Assembly (NCBI RefSeq): GCF_900177765.1
Contig: NZ_FXWI01000005.1
Span: forward strand, 186,001 to 250,000
Direction of reading: 5' to 3'
Length of the DNA stretch: 64,000 bases
Source of the DNA: Agreia sp. VKM Ac-1783
Lineage (GTDB): Bacteria; Actinomycetota; Actinomycetes; Actinomycetales; Microbacteriaceae
Below are positions 1-7,848 of the stretch, in pieces. The position numbers and the translations under genes were made by a program. Each line of letters begins with the position of its first letter. Within the stretch, counting starts at the first letter, position 1. The notes below the pieces were generated by a model. It searched no databases, was not told the origin of the DNA, and worked only from the letters and a program-made list of their open reading frames with translations.

Positions 1-827
1 CCATCGCCAGCGAACGGCAGCACGTCGCGCGCGGGCAGGCCGAGAATCACGGTGCCTCGGCACGGCCACGAATTGGCGCTCGCGGAACCTTTGAATCGCG
101 CCGAGACGAACGTGCGCGCATCGCCGCCCGGCACCTCGCGCCGAACGAAGCGCGGCCCGGTCGGCGTGCGTGGTCGGATGCGATCGGCTCGGAAGACCCG
201 CCAGTCCGCCCTGTCGAGATCCCAGGCCAACAGGTACCAGCGCCCGCTCGCGGTGATGAGGTGGTGCGGTTCGACGCGACGGGGTGGTTGAGGGGCCGCG
301 GCCGCGGCGTCGCCGCCGTCTACTCGGCTCGAGTCCGATCCACTGCTCTCGTAGTCGAAGCGCAGCACCTCGCGCCCCCGCACCGCCGCCGAGAGGGCGA
401 TCAGCGCATCCGGTGTCACCGAGACCTTCGCCGATTGGCCCGCCGCCGCTATCGCCTCGAACTCGAGCGCGTCGAGCCTGTGCCGCAACCGCGACGGCAT
501 GACCTGCCGAACCGTCGTCAGCGCGCGCAGGGCTGCCTCCTCGACCGCGACACCGCTCACGGCCGCCGCCTTCAGCGCCACGGCCAGCGCGACGACCTGC
601 TCGTCGTCGAACAGTAGCGGCGGCAACTCGCTGCCCGCGTCGAGGCGGTATCCGCCATCCGGCCCCATCGTGGCCTGGATGCTGTAGCCCATCTCGCGCA
701 AGCGATCGACGTCACGGCGCACCGTGCGGTGACTGATGTCGAGTCGCTCTGCGAGCAGGGCTCCCGGCCAGTCGCGCCGGGTCTGCAGCAGAGACAGCAA
801 CGTGAGGAGTCGCGAGGTCGAGGCCAT
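1..827 (-). CDS. WYL-domain transcriptional regulator (YafY type), 3' end cut by window
   Basis: A DNA-binding regulator with an N-terminal winged helix (residues 1-60, including LDISHRTVRRDVDRLREMG) and a WYL-type ligand-sensing domain (RRVEPHHLI, GRWYLLAWD, VFRADRI). About 275 residues are visible and the C-terminus lies beyond the left edge. An Asp/Ala-rich insert (GGDAAAAAPQPP) interrupts the start of the WYL domain. The ATG at 827 has no Shine-Dalgarno sequence, but TAGGAT (834-839 on the complement) ends six bases upstream, which suggests a leaderless transcript. It is divergent from the VOC gene at 931, a common arrangement for this family, so it may control that gene (inference). Confidence 0.88.
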   Translation of the reverse strand, partial: MASTSRLLTLLSLLQTRRDWPGALLAERLDISHRTVRRDVDRLREMGYSIQATMGPDGGYRLDAGSELPPLLFDDEQVVALAVALKAAAVSGVAVEEAALRALTTVRQVMPSRLRHRLDALEFEAIAAAGQSAKVSVTPDALIALSAAVRGREVLRFDYESSGSDSSRVDGGDAAAAAPQPPRRVEPHHLITASGRWYLLAWDLDRADWRVFRADRIRPRTPTGPRFVRREVPGGDARTFVSARFKGSASANSWPCRGTVILGLPARDVLPFAGD

Positions 828-930
828 GTTCCGATCCTAGATCCGGTCTAGGACAAGAACTGGCCTATACCGCTGCGACAGTGGATGTCGTCGGGCAACC
901 GCGCCGGCACCCTCACCGTCAGGAGCAGTC

Positions 931-1443
931 ATGAGCATCACCACCACAACCCACCTCAACTTCGCCGGCCAGGCGCGCGAGGCGCTCGAGTTCTACCACT
1001 CGGTCTTCGGTGGCAGCATCACGATCGCCAGCTACAGCGACTTCGGCATGCCCGCCGAGGCTCCGGGAGCTCAGAACGTGGTCTTCGGCCAGGTCGAGAG
1101 CGAGGCCGGCTTCCGGGTCATGGCCTACGACATCCCGGGGCAGGCGGGCGATGCTCCGGATGCCGCTGGCGCGGCCACCGCTGACATCGCGGCCGGTGCG
1201 GGCACTCGTCGCGCCGGCACTCACCGCGAGAACGGCATGACCATCACTGATCAGTCGTTCTTCGTGTCGGTGCGCGGCGAGACTCTCGCCGAAGTCGAGG
1301 GCTATTGGAGCGCGCTGTCGGTCGGCGCATCCATCGTCGAGCCGCTGGCAGCATCCGCCTGGAGCCCGGGCTTCGGCATGCTCACCGACAGCTTCGGTGT
1401 GACCTGGATCCTCGACGTGGCGGCGGCCTATCCGGCTGAGTAG
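931..1443 (+). CDS. PhnB-like VOC family protein
   Basis: A 170-residue member of the vicinal oxygen chelate (glyoxalase/PhnB) superfamily. The start (THLNFAGQAREALEFYHSVF) and end (GFGMLTDSFGVTWILDV) match the beta-alpha-beta-beta-beta modules of this family. The true substrate cannot be read from sequence. The middle (about residues 70-100) is rich in Ala, Gly and Thr and longer than the usual family loop. The start codon follows a purine-rich AGGAGCAGTC ribosome-binding site. It is divergent from a WYL regulator. Confidence 0.85.
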   Translation: MSITTTTHLNFAGQAREALEFYHSVFGGSITIASYSDFGMPAEAPGAQNVVFGQVESEAGFRVMAYDIPGQAGDAPDAAGAATADIAAGAGTRRAGTHRENGMTITDQSFFVSVRGETLAEVEGYWSALSVGASIVEPLAASAWSPGFGMLTDSFGVTWILDVAAAYPAE

Positions 1444-1458
1444 TCGTAGCTGAAGCGC

Positions 1459-1520
1459 GGTGAGATGTCGCAGATGGCCGGCTGCGCTCGAGTCGCGCGC
1501 GCCATCTGCGACATGTCACC
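1459..1520. terminator. Long inverted repeat between convergent genes
   Basis: Two 20-base arms (1459-1478 and 1501-1520) match 19 of 20 bases around a 22-base loop. The inner 14 bases of each arm (1465-1478, 1501-1514) are perfect. It lies between the convergent VOC and ltrA genes and covers the ltrA stop codon, so it can act as a bidirectional terminator. There is no following T-run, so it may also belong to a palindromic repeat family. Confidence 0.65.
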
Positions 1521-2664
1521 TGTTCGTGCGGATGCGTCGCGCATTGATGGCGATGCACGCGAGCACGAGGGCGATGATCCCGGCCGCTGCTGCGACGAGT
1601 GCTTCGGAGTCGAGGTGTGTCGAGAGGGGCAGCAGAATCCAGGGCAAGACGATGCCTGCCGGACCCCAGGCCACGATCTCTCCCCACGGAGCGCGGTAGC
1701 GCAGCGATTCAGCAGCGCTCGCCACGAAGAACAGGCTGATTCCGGCGCTGAGGGAGACCGCGGCGCCCGGAGCCAGGTGGTGTCCGGCTTCGGCGACCGC
1801 TGTGCCCAGCGCCGACGCGAACAGCGTGATGCCTGCCACCAACAGGAACGGCAGGTACATCACCGTGTCGCGCAGTCCGCCGACGTTCCCGCGCAATTGC
1901 AGTCTCTTCAACCCGCTCTCGACAGATGAGGTGGCGTAGGTGAAGTAGAACCAGGCGAGCATCGAGACGGCCGCGAACCCCAGGAGGGCGGCGAGGCCCG
2001 ATATCGGCGTCCAGTGCGAGTCGAGCTCGGCGATGGTGGTCAAGACCGACTCGCCGAAGACGATCACCACGAGCAGGCCCACGCGTTCGGCGAGGTGATC
2101 GACGTCGAGTGCTGTGCGCAGCCAGGCTTGTTCGCCGTTGAGGAAGACGAGCAGCACGACCTCGACCGCCACCGCTGCGGCCCACAGCGCGTACTGCCAG
2201 GGTGGCGCGACCGCGATCGAGGCCAACCACAGCGCTGCTGGGATGCCGCAGTAGAGCGCCGAGCGCCACCACGGAGCGCCTATCGTGCGGCGATTGATGA
2301 GCCACGGCACCGCCCAGATGATCCGGATGACGGCGTTGCCGATCGCGAATGCGCCGGCTCGATCACCGAGGACATCCGGAACCGACGCAGCCATCACGCC
2401 GATCGAGAGCATGGCGATGGTGACGGAGATCCACATGGTGGCGCTTACGCGCGCGCCGAAGAGGTTCATCGTGAGGGTCGCGTTCACCCACGCCCACCAG
2501 GCGGCGGCGAGAAAACCGACGAAGACCAGCGCGTCCATCCACGATGGATCGCCGTGCATCGTGTGGGCGATCTGGCCGATGTAGGCCACGATCACGAGGT
2601 CGAAGAACAGCTCGAGCCAGTGCACTCGCCGGCTGGTGCCCGTGATCGTCTGTGTCGTCGACAT
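1516..2664 (-). CDS. Low temperature requirement protein A (LtrA) family membrane protein
   Basis: A polytopic membrane protein of 382 residues. The N-terminus carries the LtrA hallmark HWLELFFDLVIVAYIGQIAH, and hydrophobic helices follow at regular spacing to the C-terminus. LtrA was named from a Listeria cold-growth mutant, and its biochemical role is unknown. The start at 2664 is preferred over an upstream in-frame codon because GGAGG lies eight bases before it. The stop codon is inside the hairpin shared with the VOC gene. Confidence 0.88.
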   Translation of the reverse strand: MSTTQTITGTSRRVHWLELFFDLVIVAYIGQIAHTMHGDPSWMDALVFVGFLAAAWWAWVNATLTMNLFGARVSATMWISVTIAMLSIGVMAASVPDVLGDRAGAFAIGNAVIRIIWAVPWLINRRTIGAPWWRSALYCGIPAALWLASIAVAPPWQYALWAAAVAVEVVLLVFLNGEQAWLRTALDVDHLAERVGLLVVIVFGESVLTTIAELDSHWTPISGLAALLGFAAVSMLAWFYFTYATSSVESGLKRLQLRGNVGGLRDTVMYLPFLLVAGITLFASALGTAVAEAGHHLAPGAAVSLSAGISLFFVASAAESLRYRAPWGEIVAWGPAGIVLPWILLPLSTHLDSEALVAAAAGIIALVLACIAINARRIRTNR

Positions 2665-2771
2665 GGCGTACACCTCCGGAGGAAGCAGTGGAGCCGGTGA
2701 GGGAATGTATGGCCGAGCATAGACCGTCGATAGCATTCCGCCGAGGCAGGGACTGGCCTAGGTTATGAGTC

Positions 2772-3269
2772 ATGGCAGACACATTCGAACAGGCACAGGC
2801 GCGCGTCCTCGCGCTCAACAGCGACGAGCTCCCGTTCGTCTACCAGGCCGCGCCGTATGGCATCCAGGCGGTGTGGAAGTACGCGGATGTGAAGTGGGCG
2901 GCGATCACCGCGGCCGGCACCATCGACTCCTCCTACGAGCTGCGGGTCACGCTCGACGGCGCCGAGGCGCAGTGGGAGTTCGACGAGACCGACACGCAGA
3001 GCGAGTCGAGAATCCGAAGCACGGGCGGGGGCGGATTCAGCATCGGCGGCTCGACCTCGACTTTCAAGGGTCGGGAGAGCAAGAAGAGCTTCTCGTTCGG
3101 AGTCGGGTCAGCCGCTCGCACGACCGACCGCCAGGGCACCCACGACGGATTCACGTATGGATACTCGTTCACGACCGACGAGATCAAGCAGCCGCTGATC
3201 GCAGCGCTCGAACAGGGTGGCTGGGAGGCCAAGAAGAAGGGCCTCTTCGGCAAGCTCTTCGGGGGCTGA
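2772..3269 (+). CDS. Conserved hypothetical protein
   Basis: I do not recognise this 165-residue soluble protein. The central part is rich in Gly and Ser (GGGGFSIGGSTSTFKG) and the C-terminus is basic with a GLFGKLFGG end. No signal peptide or membrane segment is visible. The ATG has no ribosome-binding site. TAGGTT at 2759-2764 ends seven bases upstream, matching the leaderless pattern seen across the window. It converges on the VIT-family gene with a ten-base gap. Confidence 0.7.
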   Translation: MADTFEQAQARVLALNSDELPFVYQAAPYGIQAVWKYADVKWAAITAAGTIDSSYELRVTLDGAEAQWEFDETDTQSESRIRSTGGGGFSIGGSTSTFKGRESKKSFSFGVGSAARTTDRQGTHDGFTYGYSFTTDEIKQPLIAALEQGGWEAKKKGLFGKLFGG

Positions 3270-3279
3270 GTGCCGGGCG

Positions 3280-4029
3280 CTACACCACACCAGATGCGCC
3301 GAGCAGCGCTCCGACCGAATAGGTCGCGATGAGCGCCAAGGCTCCACCGAGCACCACTCGTGTCACCGCGCGGATCCGCGAGCTGCCGCCGATCTGCGCC
3401 GAGACGGCGCCCGTGATGGCGAGGGCCACGAGCACGGCGACGAACGTCACCGGCACGCGCCACTCGGGAGGGGGAAGCAGGATCGCCAGCAGGGGCAGGA
3501 TCGCTCCGATCGTGAAGGCCGCTGCTGAGGCCGCCGCCGCGTGCCAGGGGCTCACCACGTCGCTCTCGTCGATGTTGAGTTCCGCCGACAGGTGCGCCGC
3601 GAGGGCGTCGTGCTGGGTGAGTTCGACCGCGACCTGGTGGGCCGTCTCCTCGCTGAGACCCTTCGCTCGGTAGAGTCCAGCGAGTTCCTCGAGCTCTTCC
3701 TCCGGCATCTGCTCGAGCTCCTGTCGTTCCTTCGCGATGAGGGCCCGCTCGCTGTCGCTCTGGCTGCTCACCGAGACGTACTCCCCGAGCGCCATAGAGA
3801 TTGCTCCGCCGACGAGGCCGGCGATGCCCGCGGTGAGGATGGGCCCAGAGTCGCTCGTGGCGCCGGCGACGCCGACCACGATGGATGCCACGGAGACGAT
3901 GCCGTCGTTGGCGCCGAGCACCCCGGCGCGAAGCCAGTTGAGTCGCTGGGCGAGGCCGCTGCGGTGCGGCTCATTGTCGTGAGCCGCGACTTCTGTCGCC
4001 GCGGGATCGCCGGGGATATCGGTGGACAT
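3280..4029 (-). CDS. VIT1/CCC1-family metal ion transporter
   Basis: A 249-residue membrane protein of the vacuolar iron/manganese transporter family. The first helix carries LRAGVLGANDGIVSVASIV, typical of VIT proteins. A Glu-rich cytosolic helical stretch (KERQELEQMPEEELEELAG) resembles the metal-collecting domain between TM2 and TM3. Three more helices follow. Members move Fe(II) or Mn(II) across membranes, and the metal here is not determined. The start at 4029 follows AGGTGG; the longer upstream in-frame extension has no such signal. Confidence 0.88.
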   Translation of the reverse strand: MSTDIPGDPAATEVAAHDNEPHRSGLAQRLNWLRAGVLGANDGIVSVASIVVGVAGATSDSGPILTAGIAGLVGGAISMALGEYVSVSSQSDSERALIAKERQELEQMPEEELEELAGLYRAKGLSEETAHQVAVELTQHDALAAHLSAELNIDESDVVSPWHAAAASAAAFTIGAILPLLAILLPPPEWRVPVTFVAVLVALAITGAVSAQIGGSSRIRAVTRVVLGGALALIATYSVGALLGASGVV

Positions 4030-4159
4030 ATCGCCACCTAAGCACTCTCGGTCCGCCCGAACAACGTCGGTAAGCCTCACCACACCGGCATCCGCGCCAG
4101 TTCGGTGCATTCGCTCCTAGACGACCAGGGGCGGATCGACCGAACAGGCGCGGATGTGG

Positions 4160-4606
4160 CTACTCCCGGTTGAGCGTCGGGAGTGCGTCGACGAGGGGCG
4201 CGAGTTCGGGCATGTCACGGGCCTCGCTCAGCGCGCGCTCCAACGTCTGCTCATGCACCGGACGAGCGTCGGCGAGCAGCGCCTGGCCCGGCTCGGTCAG
4301 CTCGGTGTAGATCCCGCGTCGATCGTCGGCGCACAGTACGCGGGTGAGCAGTCCGCGCTCTTCGAGCCGGTTCACGAGACGCGTCGTGGCGCTGGGGCTG
4401 AGAGCCGTGGCGCGGCCCAGCTGCTGCATGCGCATGTGCCAGCCGTGCTGGCGGCTGAGCGCATCCAGAACCGTGTATTCAACAACCGAGAGATTGACGC
4501 CCGAGGTGAGCGCGCGCTCGAGTTCGCTCTCGATGAGTCCGTGCAGAGCGGCCAGCGTGCGCCAGCCCTGAGAGCGGATCTCGACGGCGTCGTCTGCGAT
4601 TCCCAT
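4160..4606 (-). CDS. MarR-family transcriptional regulator
   Basis: A 148-residue winged-helix repressor. The recognition region is LGRATALSPSATTRLVNRL, followed by the wing with DDRRGIYTELTEPG, typical of MarR proteins. The start at 4606 is preceded by GGAGG. It is divergent from an MFS efflux gene across a 140-base region holding a large inverted repeat, so it probably represses itself and the pump (inference from context). Confidence 0.9.
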   Translation of the reverse strand: MGIADDAVEIRSQGWRTLAALHGLIESELERALTSGVNLSVVEYTVLDALSRQHGWHMRMQQLGRATALSPSATTRLVNRLEERGLLTRVLCADDRRGIYTELTEPGQALLADARPVHEQTLERALSEARDMPELAPLVDALPTLNRE

Positions 4607-4628
4607 GGTTCCTCCGGTGCTCCGACAA

Positions 4629-4688
4629 AGTAGTTGCTTGCGCGGCATAAATGCGTGTGCAATGATTTAGCCCGCGCTTGCAAATACT
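4629..4688. promoter_or_regulatory. Putative MarR operator region between marR-type and MFS genes
   Basis: Two 17-base arms, 4629-4645 and 4672-4688, are inverted copies of each other at 14 of 17 positions. Each contains a TTGC core; the right arm holds the palindrome TTGCAA (4678-4683). The position between divergent regulator and pump genes suits a MarR-type repressor site. No binding data exist here. Confidence 0.5.
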
Positions 4689-4746
4689 AGCGTACGCGCT
4701 CTACCCGAGTGCGTGAAGCCTCATCGAATCGCACACGGAGTCACGC

Positions 4747-5973
4747 ATGCCCCTCGGTCTCATCGCCCTTGCCATCGGAGGGTTCGGAATCGGACTCACC
4801 GAGTTCGTCATCATGGGTCTGCTGCCCGAGGTGGCGAGCGAATTCGCTGTCACCGAGGCGGCGGCGGGGTGGCTCATCACCGGCTATGCCCTCAGCGTCG
4901 TCGTCGGTGCTCTTGCGATTCCCGCGCTCGTCACTCGCCTGCCGCGCAAGAACGTGCTTAAGGGTCTGCTCGCGCTCTTTGTGGCCGGCAACCTCATCTC
5001 GGCCGTGGCGCCCAGCTATGAACTGATGCTGTCAGGCAGAGTCGTGGCCGCGCTCTGCCATGGAGCATTCTTCGGCATCGGTTCGGTCGTTGCGGCCGGC
5101 ATGGTCGCCCCGAACAAGAAGGCCAGTGCGATCGCCATCATGTTCACGGGCTTGACCGCGGCCAATGTGCTCGGTGTTCCGTTCGGCACGTTCCTCGGTC
5201 AGGCTTTCGGATGGCGCTCCACGTTCTGGGCCATCACGGTCATCGGCGTGATCGCGCTCGCCGGCATCCTCGCCCTGGTACCCCGTTCGGCGGGCGCCGC
5301 GGCCGACGCCCCGAGCTTGCGCGCAGAGCTCGGTGCCTTCCGCGCCCCTCAAGTCTGGTTCTCGATCGCCATCACCGTGCTCGGCTACGGGGGAATGTTC
5401 GGCGCCTTCACCTATATCGCCTACGTGCTCACCGACGTATCGGGCTTCGCCTCGAGCGCCGTTCCGTGGCTGCTGGTGTTGTTCGGAGTGGGGCTGTTCA
5501 TCGGCAACTTCGTGGGCGGCAAGGCAGCAGACAGGGCTCTGGATGCGACGCTCATCGTCGTTCTGGCGGCCCTCGCGGTCGTGCTGCTCGCCTTCGCCCT
5601 GACGGCCCAGAGCCAGCTCGCCACGATCATCGCCCTCTTCTTCATGGGAGGTTTCGGGTTCGCCTCCGTTCCGGCTCTGCAGATGCGCGTGATGCGCTCG
5701 GCCGGCTCCGGCGCCGCCACCCTCGTCTCGGGAGCGAACATCGGAGCTTTCAACCTGGGCAACGCTCTCGGCGCGTGGCTCGGCGGACTCGCCATCGCGG
5801 CGGGGCTCGGTTACACAGCACCGATCTGGGCGGGAGCGGGGCTCACTCTCCTGGCGCTCGCGGTGGTCATTCCCGCTGCGGCTGCCGTGAAGCGCTCCGC
5901 CTCGCCCACGGATGCGGACGTTGCTGCTCCGGTCTGCGCCGGTTCGGGGCATCCGCTGCCTGTCGACCGGTAG
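4747..5973 (+). CDS. MFS transporter, DHA1 (drug:H+ antiporter) family
   Basis: A 408-residue major facilitator with about twelve transmembrane helices. The first helix (GFGIGLTEFVIMGLLPEVA) and the loop 2-3 region (TRLPRKNVL) are typical of the AraJ/YdhP-like DHA1 branch. It likely exports a drug or metabolite in exchange for protons. The ATG follows CGGAGTCACGC. The divergent MarR gene and the inverted repeat at 4629-4688 suggest ligand-induced expression. Confidence 0.9.
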   Translation: MPLGLIALAIGGFGIGLTEFVIMGLLPEVASEFAVTEAAAGWLITGYALSVVVGALAIPALVTRLPRKNVLKGLLALFVAGNLISAVAPSYELMLSGRVVAALCHGAFFGIGSVVAAGMVAPNKKASAIAIMFTGLTAANVLGVPFGTFLGQAFGWRSTFWAITVIGVIALAGILALVPRSAGAAADAPSLRAELGAFRAPQVWFSIAITVLGYGGMFGAFTYIAYVLTDVSGFASSAVPWLLVLFGVGLFIGNFVGGKAADRALDATLIVVLAALAVVLLAFALTAQSQLATIIALFFMGGFGFASVPALQMRVMRSAGSGAATLVSGANIGAFNLGNALGAWLGGLAIAAGLGYTAPIWAGAGLTLLALAVVIPAAAAVKRSASPTDADVAAPVCAGSGHPLPVDR

Positions 5974-6021
5974 CGAGTGGCCGGAGTTGGCGCCGATACC
6001 CACCCTCGACGATGGCGCCTC

Positions 6022-6348
6022 TCAGTGGGCCTGGCTGCCCAGCTCGATCACGAGCACGCCCACCGCGATCAACGCGATTCCGGCGAGCATGCGGGGCGTG
6101 AGCCGTTCTTTGAAGAAGACGCGCGCTCCGATCGCGGTCAGGGCGACACCGGATGCGGCCCAGATTCCATAGGCGATCCCGACGGGCATGCCGGCCGACA
6201 GCGAGAAGGTCAGCAGGGTGAAGGCCGTGATGTAGAAGACGGCGACGGGAGCGATCCACCTCTTCTTGCGCAGGCCTTCGGAGGCGCGGAGCGACATGGT
6301 CGCGGCGACTTCGGTGATGATGGCGCCGATGAGCAGAAGCCAGATCAT
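6022..6348 (-). CDS. Small multidrug resistance (SMR) protein, second subunit
   Basis: A 108-residue protein with four transmembrane helices. EVAATMSLRASEG in helix 1 carries the conserved membrane Glu (residue 13) that couples substrate and proton in SMR transporters, and YGIWAASGVALTA is the family signature in helix 3. Its start overlaps the stop of the upstream SMR gene by four bases (ATGA). Adjacent unequal SMR genes often form a heterodimeric pump of the EbrAB type, and that is the likely arrangement here. Confidence 0.92.
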   Translation of the reverse strand: MIWLLLIGAIITEVAATMSLRASEGLRKKRWIAPVAVFYITAFTLLTFSLSAGMPVGIAYGIWAASGVALTAIGARVFFKERLTPRMLAGIALIAVGVLVIELGSQAH

Positions 6349-6695
6349 GACCCGACCTCCGTCTTCGTCTTCTCGGATCGCGGATGGCCGGTCTCGACCA
6401 GCACGACGCCGGCGACCACGATGACGATGCCGAGGCCGATCAGAAAGGTGAATGCCTCGCCGAAGACGAGTGACGCGAAGACCGCGGTCAGGGCGACGCC
6501 CGCAGCGGCCCAGATGCCGTAGACGACTCCGATGGGGGCGCCGATGCGCAGAAGGTGCGACAGGGCGATGAACGCTCCGATGTAACCGAGCACCGCGAGA
6601 ATCGCCCACCATGGGTCGTCGAGCGCCGCGCGAAGAGACAGGGTCGCCGTCACCTCCAGCAAAATCGCGCCCGTGAGAACCAGCCACTTTCTCAT
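6345..6695 (-). CDS. Small multidrug resistance (SMR) protein, first subunit
   Basis: A 116-residue four-helix protein with LLEVTATLSLRAA (membrane Glu at residue 14) and VYGIWAAAGVALTA. Compared with its neighbour it has a longer polar C-terminal tail (GHPRSEKTKTEVGS), as seen in heterodimeric SMR pairs. It overlaps the TetR gene upstream and the second SMR gene downstream by four bases each, so the three genes form one translationally coupled operon. Confidence 0.92.
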   Translation of the reverse strand: MRKWLVLTGAILLEVTATLSLRAALDDPWWAILAVLGYIGAFIALSHLLRIGAPIGVVYGIWAAAGVALTAVFASLVFGEAFTFLIGLGIVIVVAGVVLVETGHPRSEKTKTEVGS

Positions 6696-7225
6696 TCGGG
6701 GTTCCTCTCGATGAGCGCGAGCAGTCGCCCGACGAGTTCGGTGCGGCGATCCGCGTCGAGGGTCAGGATGCCTGTGGACTCTGCGATCCAGAGGCCGTTC
6801 GCCGCGAGCCACACGAGAAGGAGGCCTGTGCTGTCTCGAGCGTCGAAGTCGAACCAGGTGTGCAGGTAGTCGAGCCACGGCTGCGAGAGATCGGGCCTGC
6901 GCACCGCTTCGGAGAAGACCACGAACTCGCCCGAAGTGACGCCGCCTTCGCTCGCGAACCGCACAAAGGCGTCGACGCGCTGCTCGAGGCTCGATTCGGC
7001 GAGGGGCACGGAGAGTACTTCTTGGAGTTCGGCCTGCCAGCGCTCGATCACGTGCTCGATGACGGCCACCATCATGGCGTCTTTGCTGGGGAAGTGGTAC
7101 ATCAGGCCCGCTTTGGTCAGCCCGGCCTCCGTTGCCACCGACTGATAGGTGATGTCCGCGCCTCCGCTGGCGTCGACGACTCTCAATGCGGCGTTCAGTA
7201 TGTCTTCTCGTGAACTCGATCTCAT
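6692..7225 (-). CDS. TetR-family repressor of the SMR operon
   Basis: A 177-residue regulator. Residues 1-60 form the TetR DNA-binding domain (ITYQSVATEAGLTKAGLMYH), and the rest is a helical ligand-binding domain. The start at 7225 is chosen because TACAGT ends seven bases upstream with no ribosome-binding site, and because a large palindrome sits across that promoter. The stop overlaps the first SMR start. It is predicted to repress the three-gene operon until a cationic drug or metabolite binds. Confidence 0.9.
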   Translation of the reverse strand: MRSSSREDILNAALRVVDASGGADITYQSVATEAGLTKAGLMYHFPSKDAMMVAVIEHVIERWQAELQEVLSVPLAESSLEQRVDAFVRFASEGGVTSGEFVVFSEAVRRPDLSQPWLDYLHTWFDFDARDSTGLLLVWLAANGLWIAESTGILTLDADRRTELVGRLLALIERNPE

Positions 7226-7232
7226 GACGACA

Positions 7233-7256
7233 ACTGTACCGTACGTACGGTATAGT
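7233..7256. promoter_or_regulatory. TetR operator over the TetR-SMR promoter
   Basis: A 16-base perfect palindrome, TACCGTACGTACGGTA (7237-7252), extends to 24 bases with one mismatched pair. It overlaps the TACAGT -10-like hexamer of the operon (7233-7238 on the complement), so a bound repressor would block transcription directly. The site lies just before the TetR start, which fits autoregulation. Confidence 0.75.
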
Positions 7257-7371
7257 TTGCTTGAGGGATCCTGAGAGCGCCGAACGGAAGGCGTCAAGAT
7301 TCCGGCCTCGCCCGCTCGGATTCCGTTAGGACGCCTTCACGGCCGACGATGACCGGCGTAGACCTGCATCT

Positions 7372-7848
7372 GTGACCCTCACTTCTCTTCTCCCCTCGCT
7401 CAGAAAAAGCATCCCCGACCCGTTCGTCATCGATCGCTGGCCCGAGTGGACGCATCTCACCACCACCGATGTCGTCGTCTCGGGAGTGTCGCTGCTGCGC
7501 CTCGTCGAGCTCTGCGACACCCCGTGCGTGCACATCGCGGCCGCCGTGGTGCCGGGCACGCACGGGCGACCGTCAGACATCGAGCAGTCGTCGGTCGTCG
7601 TGGCGAGAGTCGTCGAGATCGCCGCCGACGGCGTGCTGGTTCTGGATGCCGACATCACGCGCGTGCAGGCTCACGCGTCGGAGGCGCGCCTCATCGGCCG
7701 CGTGTCGACGCAGCACTCGGTGCCCTTCTCGCTCTCTTCCGAGCAGTCCGCGGTGCTGCCTGCCGACCTCCGCGTCGACGACCTCATCGCTATCCCGTGC
7801 CGCGGTGCGGTCTGCCGTCGTCAGCTGCGGTCGGGCGGGGTCTCGTGA
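7372..7848 (+). CDS. Hypothetical protein, first of a tandem paralogous pair
   Basis: I do not recognise this 158-residue soluble protein. It starts at GTG with TAGACC ending seven bases upstream. Landmarks are GVSLLRLVELCDTPCVHI, SSVVVARVVEI, EARLIGRVST and AVLPADLRVDDLIAI. These align in order with GESMVGMARAVGTPCTRV, FCAVVVAAVEL, AVRLIGRRSS and ATLPADIRAGDLLAF in the next gene, so the two are diverged duplicates. The stop overlaps the next start by four bases (GTGA), implying co-translation. Confidence 0.7.
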   Translation: MTLTSLLPSLRKSIPDPFVIDRWPEWTHLTTTDVVVSGVSLLRLVELCDTPCVHIAAAVVPGTHGRPSDIEQSSVVVARVVEIAADGVLVLDADITRVQAHASEARLIGRVSTQHSVPFSLSSEQSAVLPADLRVDDLIAIPCRGAVCRRQLRSGGVS

